Part shown: one piece after another, positions 47,726 to 55,686 of the stretch
Layout of the letters: each line of letters opens with the position of its first letter
Position numbering within the stretch: the stretch's first letter is position 1
NCBI GenBank assembly: GCA_035358815.1
Contig: DAOPQC010000005.1
Coordinates: 62,001 to 126,000 of the forward strand
DNA: 64,000 nt
Source: Thermoanaerobaculales bacterium
GTDB taxonomy: Bacteria > Acidobacteriota > Thermoanaerobaculia > Thermoanaerobaculales > Sulfomarinibacteraceae
Direction of reading: 5' to 3'
Position numbers and translations under genes: made by a program
The notes under the pieces: model-generated
What the model was told of the DNA's origin: nothing
What the model saw: only the letters and a program-made list of their open reading frames with translations
Database searches by the model: none

Positions 47726-48169
47726 CGTCGTTCTGCGCAGCCTGGACACAAGCCGGGCGCTTCCTCTCCATTCAAGGTTAGCACCCTCACAGATAGGGGC
47801 CCCGGCGATGGCGCGGGTGGTGATGGCCGGCGCAACGTCTTGAGGGCCAGTGAGGCGCCTGCCGAGAAGCGGGCCGCACGACCTCGCAGTCCGCTATACT
47901 CGATCTCCGGGCCGTCGACGGAACGCGGCGGGGATGCCCACCCTGAGCGGGAGATGATCCGGCGTCGCCGACCTGGCTCGGCTGGGGACCGACGCTCTGC
48001 TCGAGCGCCTTTCGCGGCAGGCGAGGGAGAATCCCGATCACCGCCTGCGCGCGATGATTGCACGCCGCGCCTGGACCGGACCGGAGATGGGCAGGCCTCG
48101 CTGTGGCACCCGGCGGGCTCGGCGTGGCGGCAGGATCTGTGACGCCCGACGGGAAAGGAGGGACCACTG
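47726..48169. other. Intergenic region between GH43 and the lipoprotein gene
   Basis: 444 bases between divergent genes. A possible -10 (TATACT near 47895) lies in it without a good -35. An open frame runs through the second half, but its codon use and product resemble nothing known. No operator of the AAGCGCTT type is present. I see no supported gene here. Confidence 0.4.
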
Positions 48170-48844
48170 ATGCGACATCCAGCGAAAGGAACCATGTGGC
48201 TCGCCACCCTGGTCGGGATGACCCTGCTGGTGTCAGGCTGCACCTCCGGCAAGCTCCCGGAGGTCAGCGATGACGGCCTCCTGAGGACCGTCCGGACGTC
48301 GAACGGCGCGATCTATGAAGCACCGGACCTCGATCTCCACGAGTACGGGAAGATCGTCGTTGAGGAATGCACGGTTCGGTTTCGCGAGGACTGGCAGCGA
48401 GAACAGAACCGCGACCGCACGCCGGCGCGCCAGATCACGACGGCCGACATGCAGATGATCGCCGAAAGCCTGGGGGGCTCGTGTCACCGCATCTTTGACG
48501 CCGCGCTTGCCCAGGTCGACCTCGGTACAGGCGACGTGCCTGGGCAGGGGAGGATCCTGGAGGTCCGGCCGGAGATCGTGGATCTCGACATTGCGCCCCC
48601 GGATCTGCAGAGCCCGGGAATGGACCGCACCTATACCACCAACCCGGGCCAGATGACCCTGCATCTGGAGCTCGTCGATGCTGCCTCGGGGGCGGTCGTC
48701 GGGCGTGTTGTCGACCACCGGAGAGCGAGGGACACCGCGACCCTGCTCGAGATGAGCGCCGCCAGGAACCAGATCGAAATGGAGTTCATCCTCGAGCAGT
48801 GGGCGACGATGGTGCGCGAACACCTCGAAGCCTCCGTCGACTGA
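48170..48844 (+). CDS. Predicted lipoprotein, DUF3313-like
   Basis: 224 residues with a lipoprotein signal (WLATLVGMTLLVSGC). The mature part contains GAIYEAPDLDLHEYGKIVVEECTVRFREDW, ADMQMIAESLGGSCHRIFD, GRILEVRPEIVDLDIAPPDL and TLHLELVDAASGAVVGRVVDHRRA. This is the alternating strand pattern of the DUF3313/DUF4410-like lipoproteins, though the match is tentative. ATG 48170 is spaced eight bases from AAAGGAGGG. It stands alone between divergent and convergent neighbours. Function unknown; periplasmic face of the outer membrane is likely. Confidence 0.75.
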   Translation: MRHPAKGTMWLATLVGMTLLVSGCTSGKLPEVSDDGLLRTVRTSNGAIYEAPDLDLHEYGKIVVEECTVRFREDWQREQNRDRTPARQITTADMQMIAESLGGSCHRIFDAALAQVDLGTGDVPGQGRILEVRPEIVDLDIAPPDLQSPGMDRTYTTNPGQMTLHLELVDAASGAVVGRVVDHRRARDTATLLEMSAARNQIEMEFILEQWATMVREHLEASVD

Positions 48845-49084
48845 CAACGATCTGCCACCTGCCTCGGGCCGCCGTGTCATGGCCATTCCTGAGGGCCTCG
48901 GCACCCGCGGCACTGGTCGTGGGCATCGTGCCGGCATCGCCATTGCGGTCGAGGAGGCGCCCGCGGGCTCGGCCGACCTCCCGATCTCTTGAGCGCTGCG
49001 CGTCCTGACCGACGCCAGCGTGGAGATGTGGGTGACCTGGACAGGCTCGAGATCCGAGGGTCGCGACGGAGGTTGGGCAGGGGT

Positions 49085-49112
49085 GCTTTCAGCTTTCGAC
49101 TTTCAACTGGGG
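49085..49112. repeat. Heptamer repeat downstream of dnaE2
   Basis: GCTTTCA, GCTTTCG, ACTTTCA, ACTGGGG in register, starting 11 bases beyond the dnaE2 stop. On the transcribed strand the units read GTTGAAA-like. Confidence 0.5.
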
Positions 49113-49122
49113 TGGCGGGTGG

Positions 49123-52100
49123 TCAATGGAAGTCGTGGCTCCTGATCGGCGCGACGGCATGGATCCCCTCGAATCGGCGCGCCTTCACCGACAGGGTGCC
49201 GTCCCGTTTCTGCAGGGTGCCGTCGACGATCAGCAGCGGCGAGGTCACGATGAGCCGGCGGTTGGCGCGATAGAGGTCGGGTGGAACGATCGCCTGAACG
49301 GTGCCGGTCTCGTCCTCCATGGTGAAGAAGACGAAGCCCCTGGCGGTGCCCGGCCGCTGGCGGACGATGACCGCGCCGGCGGTGCGCACTCCCTCGCCGT
49401 CGGGGCGGCGTGAGAGCTCGGCCAGCGGCAGCACCCCGCGGCGGTCCATATCGGCCCGCAGGTAGGCCATGAGGTGCGGCCCGGTGGTCAGGTGGAGCCC
49501 GGAGTAGTCGGCGATGGTCTCGTCGAAGGGGGTCATCTCGGGGAGCGGCGAGCTCTCCTCGGGCGGCAGCCGGGCGAGCAGCGGCCCGTGGCGGCCCGCG
49601 ACCTCGGCGACCTGCCACAGCGCCTGGCGACGGGTCAGCCCGAGCGAGGCCAGGGCGCCCACCTCGGCGAGCAGGGCCAGCTGGTCGGCGCCGAGGCCGC
49701 AGCGCGCCGCCAGCTCGGCGGTGTCGGAAAACGGCCGTCGCGTCCGCTCGGCCTCGATCCGCTCGCCGGCCGCCTGGCGCAGGCCGTGCACGTAGCAGAG
49801 GCCGATCCGGAAGCCGCCTTCCTCCCAGCGGCAGCGCCAGCCGGAGTGGTTGACGTCCGCCGGGTGGACCGTGATGCCGTGGCGCTGGGCGTCCTTGACC
49901 AGGGTCGCTGGGTGGTAGAAGCCCATCGGCCAGGCGTTGAGCAGGCTGGCGTAGAAGGCCGCCGGGTGGTGGCGCTTGAGGTAGGCCGAGGCGTACACGA
50001 TGAGCGCGAAGCTCGCCGAGTGGGACTCGGGAAAGCCGTAGAGCGCGAACGAGGTGATCGAGCGGACGATCTCCTCCTGGGCGGCGCCGGCGATGCCGCG
50101 GCCGGTCATGCCGGCGCGCAGCTTGCGCTCGATCGCCGCCATCCGCTCCCGCGAGCGCTTGAAGCCCATCGCCCGCCGCAGCTCCTCGGCCTCGCCGCCG
50201 GAAAACCCGGCCGCCACCATCGCGATCCGCAGCAGCTGCTCCTGGAACAGCGGCACGCCGAGGGTGCGTTTGAGCACCGGCTCGAGGCTGGGGTGCGGGT
50301 AGCTGACCTTCTCGCGGCCCTGCCGGCGCTCGAGGTAGGGGCTGGTCATCTTGCCGGTGATCGGCCCCGGCCGGATGATCGCCACCTGCACCACCAGGTC
50401 GTAGAAGTGCTGCGGCCGGTTGCGCGGCAGCGACGCCATCTGGGCCCGGCTCTCGATCTGGAACACGCCGGCGGTGTCGGCGGCGCGGATCATCTCGTAG
50501 GTAGGCTGGTCCTCCGGCGGCAGGTGGGCGAGGTCGATGTCGACGCCCTCGTGGTCGCGGATCATCGGGATCGCCTCCTCGAGGGCGGCCAGCATGCCGA
50601 GGCCGAGCAGGTCGATCTTGATCAGCCCGAGGTCGGCGCAGTCGTCCTTGTCCCACTGGATGACGGTGCGGTTCGGCATCGCGGCGGGCTCGAGCGGCAC
50701 CACCTCGTCGAGCCGGCCGCGGGCGATGACCATGCCGCCGGAGTGCTGGCCGAGGTGGCGTGGCAGGTTGTGGATCTGCCACCACAGCCGCGTGAAGTGC
50801 CGCACCCGCAGCGCGGCCGGGTCGAGGCCGACCGCCGCGAGCTCGGCCTCGAGGGTGCGGGCGCCCTCGCGGATCTCGACCGAGGCGTGGCGGCCGAGCT
50901 GCTTGGACAGCCGGTCCACCTGCTCGAGCGAGAAGCCGAGCGCCTTGCCGACCTCGCGCGCCGCCGAGCGGTCGCGGTAGGTGATGACGTTGGCGGTCAT
51001 GCCGGCGCCGTGCGGGCCGTAGCGTTCGTAGACGTGCTGGATCACCTTCTCCCGCTGGCCGCCCGACGGCAGGTCGAGGTCGATGTCGGGCCACTCGCCG
51101 CGCTCCTCGGACAGGAAGCGCTCGAATAAGAGCTCCATCTTCACCGGGTCGACCGCGGTGATCGACAGCGCGTAGCAGACCGCGCTGTTGGCGGCCGAGC
51201 CGCGGCCCTGGGCCAGGATCTTCTCGCGCTGGCAGAAGCGGACGATGTCCCAGACGATCAGGAAGTAGCCGGCGAGGTCGAGCCTCTCGATCAGGTCGAG
51301 CTCGCGCTCGAGCTGGGCCTGGGCGCGGGCGGTGAGCGGCCGGAAGCGGGCGCGGGCGCCGTTCCAGGTCACGTGGCGCAGGTAGGAGATCGGGGTCTCG
51401 CCGGACGGCAGTGGGAAGTCGGGGAAGCGGTAGCCGAGGTCGGAGAGGGTGAAGGCGAGCCGGTCGGCGAGCTCGGCCGCGGCGGCCACCGCGCGCGGCC
51501 GGTCGGCGAACAGCAGCGCCATCTCGCGCGGCGAGCGGAGGTGGCGCTCGCGCTGCGCGTCGAGCAGCCGGCCGGCCGCGTCGAGGGTGGCGCCCTCGCG
51601 GATGCAGGCGAGCACGTCGGCGAGCTCCTTGTCGCGGCGGCTGGCGTAGCGGACGCCGCCGGTGGCGACGACCGGCAGCCGCAGCCGCCCGGCGAGGGAG
51701 GCAAACGCGCGGTTGCGGTGCTCCTCCTCGCGCAGGTGGTGGCGCTGCAGCTCGACCGAGAGCCGGCCGGGGAAGAGCGAGCGCAGGCGCTCGAGCTCGC
51801 GACGGGCCGCGTCGAGGCCGCGGTGGACGAGGCGCTGGGCGAGCACGCCCTCGCCGCCGCCGGTCAGGCAGTGGAGGCCCTCGGCGTGGGCCTCCACCTG
51901 CCGCCAGGTCGCGCGCGCCGCGCCCTTGGGCCGGCCGCGGGCGGCAACGGTCAGCAGGCGGCAGAGGTTGCGGTAGCCGCGGCGGTCCTCGGCGAGCAGG
52001 GTCAGGCGGGGCAAGGGAGTGCCGGGCGGCGGCGGATCGGGCACCAGGCCGAGCGGGCCCGGCAGGCTGGTGGGTCGCTCGGCGAGCGGCGCGGGGGTCT

Positions 52101-52332
52101 CGCTCTCGGGTGTGGGGCGCTCGTCGAGCACGACCTCGGCGCCGACCAGGGGCCGGATGCCGGCGTCGCTGGCCGCCTTCCAGAAGCGGGGCGCGCCGGA
52201 GACGGTGTTGCGGTCAATGAGCGCCACCGCCGGCAGGCCGAGCTCGGCGGCGCGAGCCACCAGGTCCTCGGGCAGCGACGCGCCCTCGAGGAACGAGAAC
52301 GCCGACGCGCAGTGCAGCTCCGCGTAGCCCAT
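49123..52332 (-). CDS. dnaE2: Error-prone DNA polymerase III alpha subunit (DnaE2/ImuC)
   Basis: 1069 residues, the usual DnaE2 size. The N terminus MGYAELHCASAFSFLEGASLPEDL is the PHP domain opening, followed by LGLPAVALIDRNTVSGAPRF. The palm has catalytic aspartates D416 and D418 in EWPDIDLDLPSG, with ITYRDRSAAREVGKALG and YAFPESHSASFALIVYAS-like fingers sequence (ALYGFPESHSASFALIVYA). The C-terminal OB domain ends in SPLLIVDGTLQKRDGTLSVKA. It performs translesion synthesis with ImuA and ImuB. It has its own promoter with a direct-repeat operator and a very short leader (about 12 bases). Confidence 0.95.
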   Translation of the reverse strand: MGYAELHCASAFSFLEGASLPEDLVARAAELGLPAVALIDRNTVSGAPRFWKAASDAGIRPLVGAEVVLDERPTPESETPAPLAERPTSLPGPLGLVPDPPPPGTPLPRLTLLAEDRRGYRNLCRLLTVAARGRPKGAARATWRQVEAHAEGLHCLTGGGEGVLAQRLVHRGLDAARRELERLRSLFPGRLSVELQRHHLREEEHRNRAFASLAGRLRLPVVATGGVRYASRRDKELADVLACIREGATLDAAGRLLDAQRERHLRSPREMALLFADRPRAVAAAAELADRLAFTLSDLGYRFPDFPLPSGETPISYLRHVTWNGARARFRPLTARAQAQLERELDLIERLDLAGYFLIVWDIVRFCQREKILAQGRGSAANSAVCYALSITAVDPVKMELLFERFLSEERGEWPDIDLDLPSGGQREKVIQHVYERYGPHGAGMTANVITYRDRSAAREVGKALGFSLEQVDRLSKQLGRHASVEIREGARTLEAELAAVGLDPAALRVRHFTRLWWQIHNLPRHLGQHSGGMVIARGRLDEVVPLEPAAMPNRTVIQWDKDDCADLGLIKIDLLGLGMLAALEEAIPMIRDHEGVDIDLAHLPPEDQPTYEMIRAADTAGVFQIESRAQMASLPRNRPQHFYDLVVQVAIIRPGPITGKMTSPYLERRQGREKVSYPHPSLEPVLKRTLGVPLFQEQLLRIAMVAAGFSGGEAEELRRAMGFKRSRERMAAIERKLRAGMTGRGIAGAAQEEIVRSITSFALYGFPESHSASFALIVYASAYLKRHHPAAFYASLLNAWPMGFYHPATLVKDAQRHGITVHPADVNHSGWRCRWEEGGFRIGLCYVHGLRQAAGERIEAERTRRPFSDTAELAARCGLGADQLALLAEVGALASLGLTRRQALWQVAEVAGRHGPLLARLPPEESSPLPEMTPFDETIADYSGLHLTTGPHLMAYLRADMDRRGVLPLAELSRRPDGEGVRTAGAVIVRQRPGTARGFVFFTMEDETGTVQAIVPPDLYRANRRLIVTSPLLIVDGTLQKRDGTLSVKARRFEGIHAVAPIRSHDFH

Positions 52333-52350
52333 CGTCCGGCACCCGTGGAG

Positions 52351-52380
52351 AGTATATGCATAAATGAAGCATAAATACAA
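52351..52380 (-). promoter_or_regulatory. dnaE2 promoter with direct-repeat operator (candidate SOS box)
   Basis: On the minus strand, TTGTAT (52375-52380), an 18-base spacer and TATACT (52351-52356). The spacer holds two copies of ATTTATGC exactly 11 bases apart (plus-strand GCATAAAT at 52358-52365 and 52369-52376). The imuA promoter has the same layout. Confidence 0.75.
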
Positions 52381-52470
52381 GCGTCCTTTGACATGGAACA
52401 GGCCGGGGAGGCGGCCCGGCGGTCTTGCGAGCTGCTGCTGATTCGGCCCCACGGAACGCGGGGGCCAGAG

Positions 52471-52504
52471 TTCTTCTTCTTCTTCTTCTTCTCCTCTTCT
52501 TCTT
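52471..52504. repeat. TTC triplet tract
   Basis: About ten TTC-type triplets with one interruption (CTCCTC), read GAA on the transcribed strand. It sits between the hairpin after imuB and the dnaE2 promoter. Confidence 0.7.
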
Positions 52505-52510
52505 ACCCAT

Positions 52511-52559
52511 ATCTCCGATTCCGTGCCGCTCGGGCCGTGAGCGGCACGGAATCGGAGAT
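52511..52559. terminator. 21-bp perfect hairpin after imuB
   Basis: Arms 52511-52531 and 52539-52559 are exact reverse complements (21 bp) with a seven-base loop, ending at the last base of the imuB stop codon. The downstream side is a GAA tract, not a T-run, so this is an unusual terminator or a recombination/RNA structure. Confidence 0.55.
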
Positions 52560-54283
52560 CAGTCGTACATCCCGTCCGCGAACCACTCGCCGGTCGTGCG
52601 GTCGCGGAAGATGCGGTAGAGCCCGCCGCCGGACAACTCGACGTCCCAGTAGTCGCGCTCGACCGGCTCGGCGGTCCACCAGCCCTCCTCGAGCGACCAG
52701 GGGCCTGCCGCCACCCGGACCAGCCCCTGGATGCGGGGCTTCGCGCCGTCGGCCGAGGCGACTGAGACGAGCCGAGCAAGCTGCAGGTTGAAAGCAGGAC
52801 GTTGAACGGTGTCCGGGTCGCCGGGACGCTCGGGCTCATCGGATCCGCCCGGCGGTTCCTCGGCGTTCCGCACCGCCTGCCACGCTCGCGAGCTCTGAGC
52901 GACGCCTGCTGCCGAGCTCAGCGCCGAGCCGCGGGCGTTGGCATGGCCTTCCGGGTTGGCGGGGGAACCTCCAACTTGAAACCCGTCCCTTTCGACCTCG
53001 TCCATGATGACCTCGAGCGGCACCGGCGGCCGGAGCACGCGCACCACCAGCAGCCCGCGGCCCCGGCGGGGCGGCTGCCGCAGCCTCGGCGGCGGCGGCG
53101 GGTCGAAGGGGACGCTCTCGACGCGCTCCGGCCGGTGGCCGTCGACCGTGCGCGGCGAGCCGACGCGGTCTGGCCCGAGGCGGGCGGTGAGCCGGGCGAG
53201 GGTCGCCGCCAGCCGGTCGGGGTGGATCTCGGGCGCGCCGAACAGGGTGAGCTGGCCGCGCCGCGGCCGGTCGGGCTGGAGCCGGCAGGTGAAGGCGACC
53301 ACCGGCCCGCGCGGCGGCCGCGCCTCGATCTCGAGGCGGACCAGCGCCAGCAGCGCGCCCGTGTCGCGGGTCGGCGCCGGCAGGCGGATGGTGCGGTGGT
53401 CGGCGCCGTCCGGCTCCAGCTCGAGCTCGAGGCCGAGCTCGGCGCAGGCGAGCTCCTGGCGCTCGAGCCGGCGGCGGGCCCGCTCCAGGCTCTGGCCGAC
53501 GGCGGCGAGCAGCGGATCGATGGTGACCACCGGCCACTCCAGCTCCATGCCCTCGCCGAGGGTGGGTGGCGGGTGGTGGGGGACCAGCGGCCGGGGATCG
53601 ACGCCGCACGCGGCCTGGTGGGCGCGGGCGCCGGCCTCGCCGAGCCGGCTCGCCACCCGGTCGGCCGGCAGCCGGGCGAGGTCGCCGACCGAGGACAGGC
53701 CCCAGCGGGCCAGCGTCGCCAGGAGCCGCCGGTCGAGCTCGAGGTGCCGCAGCGGCAGCGGCGCCAGGAAGCGCCGCTCGTCGCCGGGCGGCACCACCGT
53801 CGGCGAGGAGGGGAGGCGGGCCGCGACCCGGGCGGCGAGCTTGGTGCCGGCGACACCGACCCGCAGCGGCAGGTCGAGCGACTCGGCGGCGACCGCCGCC
53901 GCCTGCCCGAGGTCGCGCGCGCCGGTCGCCCCGGGGTAGAGGCGCTCCATGCCGCTGACGTCGGCGAAGACCAGGTCGTCCGCCGTGTCCTCGACCTGCG
54001 GCGACAGAGTCCAGGCGACCTCCAGCAGCGCCTCGTGGGCAGAGCGCTCGCAGGAGGGGTCGCGGCCGCGGGCGATCAGCGACGGCAGCACGCCGCGGGC
54101 CTGGGCGAGGGTCATGCCGGCCCGCACCCCGAGCTGCCGCGCCGGCCTGGAGGCCGCGGTGATCCGGGCAGCCGAGCCGTTGCCCTCGCACACCGCCACC
54201 GTCTCGCCGGCCAGCTCGGGCTCGGCCCGCAGCCGCGCCGCGAGCGGGAACAGGGGCACGAGAAGGCAGGCGATGCGTGGCAC
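52559..54283 (-). CDS. imuB: ImuB, catalytically inactive Y-family polymerase homologue
   Basis: 574 residues. IACLLVPLFPLAARL replaces the first catalytic-aspartate motif of Y-family polymerases, and VFADVSGMERLYPG the second acidic pair, so polymerase activity is not expected. RVGVAGTKLAARVAARL, WGLSSVGDLARLPADRVASRLG (helix-hairpin-helix) and the C-terminal GPWSLEEGWWTAEPVERDYWDVEL are ImuB hallmarks. It bridges ImuA, DnaE2 and the sliding clamp. Start is GTG 54281-54283, 12 bases after the four-helix-bundle gene. A stretch of about 65 residues (near 435-500, Ala/Gly/Pro/Ser-rich) looks inserted and is bounded by inverted repeats. Confidence 0.93.
   Translation of the reverse strand: MPRIACLLVPLFPLAARLRAEPELAGETVAVCEGNGSAARITAASRPARQLGVRAGMTLAQARGVLPSLIARGRDPSCERSAHEALLEVAWTLSPQVEDTADDLVFADVSGMERLYPGATGARDLGQAAAVAAESLDLPLRVGVAGTKLAARVAARLPSSPTVVPPGDERRFLAPLPLRHLELDRRLLATLARWGLSSVGDLARLPADRVASRLGEAGARAHQAACGVDPRPLVPHHPPPTLGEGMELEWPVVTIDPLLAAVGQSLERARRRLERQELACAELGLELELEPDGADHRTIRLPAPTRDTGALLALVRLEIEARPPRGPVVAFTCRLQPDRPRRGQLTLFGAPEIHPDRLAATLARLTARLGPDRVGSPRTVDGHRPERVESVPFDPPPPPRLRQPPRRGRGLLVVRVLRPPVPLEVIMDEVERDGFQVGGSPANPEGHANARGSALSSAAGVAQSSRAWQAVRNAEEPPGGSDEPERPGDPDTVQRPAFNLQLARLVSVASADGAKPRIQGLVRVAAGPWSLEEGWWTAEPVERDYWDVELSGGGLYRIFRDRTTGEWFADGMYD
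52777..52978. repeat. Putative repeat element inserted in frame within imuB
   Basis: CAAGCTGCAGGTT (52777-52789) and AACCTCCAACTTG (52966-52978) are 13-base inverted ends with two mismatches. Heptamer-like sequence (GGTTGAAA, ACTTGAAA) flanks them. The 202 bases correspond to the part of ImuB that does not look like the family. Confidence 0.5.
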
Positions 54284-54295
54284 GGTGGGCTCGAT

Positions 54296-54754
54296 TCAGG
54301 AGGGTCTTGTTTTCGTCCCCGTTCCCCTTCCCGTTCCCGTTCCCGGCCGAACCATTCGGGTCAGCATGGAGACGATCCGAAGCAGTAGAGCGCGGTTGGT
54401 GTCCAGCCCCCGCTGATCAGCAAGGTTCAGAAGACGGCAGACGTCGAGGATGGCGGCGCATTCAGTGGCAGACCGTAATGCGATCCGGTAGAGCCGCGAC
54501 TTGTCTCTTCTGCTGAACTCTCCCGCGCCCTCGGCGATGTTGAGAGGAACGGAGATGGCAGCGCGCTGGAGCTGGTCCGAGAGGTAGCTCCTGCCTCGAG
54601 GCAGTTGGGTCACGAGTTCATCGGCGGTTGCAACGAACTCGATGGCAGCACGATAGACATCGAGACGTTCATGATCGAAGTGTGGTGTGCGGGTTCCTTC
54701 GGGAACGGGGACGGGAACGGGATCGGGAACGGATTCGCGAGCGGAAGCGGACAC
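54296..54754 (-). CDS. Four-helix-bundle protein (23S rRNA IVS/Avd-like) with repeat-encoded tails
   Basis: 152 residues. The core (about 26-136) is the TIGR02436-type four-helix bundle: FDHERLDVYRAAIEFVATADEL, then SVPLNIAEGAGEFSRRDKSRLYRIALRS, the family signature. The usual length is about 115-125. Here the N terminus begins at GTG 54752-54754 behind a near-perfect AAAGGAGG site and reads PDPVPVPVPEGT. The C terminus reads PGTGTGRGTGTKT. Both tails are direct translations of the flanking hexamer repeats. No in-frame start codon lies between the GTG and the core. Relatives are encoded inside 23S rRNA intervening sequences or beside retroelements and bind nucleic acid. It lies 15 bases after the small membrane protein and 12 before imuB. 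Confidence 0.88.
   Translation of the reverse strand: MSASARESVPDPVPVPVPEGTRTPHFDHERLDVYRAAIEFVATADELVTQLPRGRSYLSDQLQRAAISVPLNIAEGAGEFSRRDKSRLYRIALRSATECAAILDVCRLLNLADQRGLDTNRALLLRIVSMLTRMVRPGTGTGRGTGTKTRPS
54314..54732. repeat. Hexamer repeat element C enclosing the four-helix-bundle gene
   Basis: Pyrimidine arm 54314-54346 (CCCCGTTCCCCTTCCCGTTC-type units) and purine arm 54700-54732 (CGGGAACGGGGACGGGAACG-type units) are imperfect reverse complements of about 33 bases. They bracket the gene core, so the transcript could form a long stem around it. Confidence 0.75.
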
Positions 54755-54769
54755 ACGACACCTCCTTTG

Positions 54770-54865
54770 CTAGAGCGAGAACGCCAGCACCAGGAAGCAG
54801 AAGGCGAGGGCGATCAGCCCGACCGCCGAGGCTGCCATCTGAATGAGCTCACCGTGCCTGTGCAT
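54770..54865 (-). CDS. 31-residue single-helix membrane protein in the imu operon
   Basis: A small gene of ATG 54863-54865 to TAG 54770-54772. The product begins MHRHGELIQM and continues as an uninterrupted hydrophobic helix of about 20 residues (AASAVGLIALAFCFLVLAFS). The start overlaps the imuA 3' end by 17 bases and has GGAGG six bases upstream, so translation looks coupled. The four-helix-bundle gene follows after 15 bases. No family is recognised. By position and build it recalls SOS-induced small membrane proteins such as Caulobacter SidA or E. coli TisB, but that is analogy, not homology. Confidence 0.65.
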   Translation of the reverse strand: MHRHGELIQMAASAVGLIALAFCFLVLAFSL

Positions 54866-55652
54866 GCTGGACCTCCGTCTCCCCGGGCAGGTCGCCGGCG
54901 ACCGGCGCGAACGCCGCCTCGGCCAGGGTGAAGGCGACCGTGCCGGACTCGTGAGGACGCCGGCCGCGCCACCTCACGACCTCGAGGCGGGCCGCCAGCC
55001 CCTGCAGCAGTCGGGGCGTCCCGAGGGCGCCTGCCCAGGAGCTGCGGCCGCTGCCGGCGGTCACCACCGCCGCAGCGGCGCACCCGCTCAGGTGGTAGGG
55101 CGATCCCACGATCACCACCGACCGGTGCGCGATCGAGCCGCGGGCCAGCCGGAGCCAGGCGGCGAGGGTCGCCCGCCCGCGCACCGGCGGCAGGCCGAGG
55201 TCCACCGCCACCAGGGGGAAGCCGGTGCTCACCAGCAGCTCGGCGGCCGCCAGGGTCTCCGGCAGGCTGCGGGGTCGCAGCCACAGCAGCCGCTCGAGAT
55301 CGAGCCCCACCTCGACCGCGGTCTGGGGATCGAGCTGGTCTCCCTGATCGACGAGGGCCGCGGCCTGGCCGGTGTCGGTGACCGTCGTGAGGATGGCGAG
55401 GAGGGCGGCGAGGCGCCCGCAGGATCCCCGCCCCACGAGCTCGACCAGGCAGCCCCGTGGCAGGCCGCCTCCGAGCAGCCGGTCGAACGCCGCCACCGAG
55501 GTGACCATGGGCTCCTCGCGGAGGCGGCCGCGCAGCTCGCGAGCCAGGTCCGCGGCCCGGACCACCGCTGGCCGCAGCTCGGCCGGCAAGGCGTCGCGAA
55601 GGCCGCGGGCACGGCTGGGGTCGGGCGCGGTCGATGTGGGTGAGGTGGTCAT
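54849..55652 (-). CDS. imuA: ImuA, RecA-like accessory protein of translesion synthesis
   Basis: 267 residues with a RecA-like fold. TSVAAFDRLLGGGLPRGCLVEL is the usual opening. The Walker A position reads VGRGSCGRL and lacks the lysine, so ATP binding is doubtful. ALVDQGDQLDPQTAVEVGLDLERLLWLRP and FPLVAVDLGLPP follow in ImuA order, ending with a proline-poor C terminus. It works with ImuB and DnaE2 in damage-induced mutagenesis. ATG 55650-55652 follows GGAGG by seven bases. First gene of the operon; the promoter carries the same direct repeat as dnaE2. Confidence 0.85.
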   Translation of the reverse strand: MTTSPTSTAPDPSRARGLRDALPAELRPAVVRAADLARELRGRLREEPMVTSVAAFDRLLGGGLPRGCLVELVGRGSCGRLAALLAILTTVTDTGQAAALVDQGDQLDPQTAVEVGLDLERLLWLRPRSLPETLAAAELLVSTGFPLVAVDLGLPPVRGRATLAAWLRLARGSIAHRSVVIVGSPYHLSGCAAAAVVTAGSGRSSWAGALGTPRLLQGLAARLEVVRWRGRRPHESGTVAFTLAEAAFAPVAGDLPGETEVQHAQAR

Positions 55653-55686
55653 GGCATGGCCTCCACGAGCTCGAGTGTCCATCGCC

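Noticed and set aside
47624..48142. 172-codon plus-strand frame in the gap before the lipoprotein gene
   Set aside because: Arg/Pro/Ser-rich, no family resemblance, partly antisense to the GH43 gene start, and no Shine-Dalgarno.
54296..54754. Repeat-encoded Pro-Val and Gly-Thr tails as an assembly or frame error
   Set aside because: A near-perfect Shine-Dalgarno precedes the GTG before the repeat and the frame stays open through both arms, so reading through them is the simplest interpretation.
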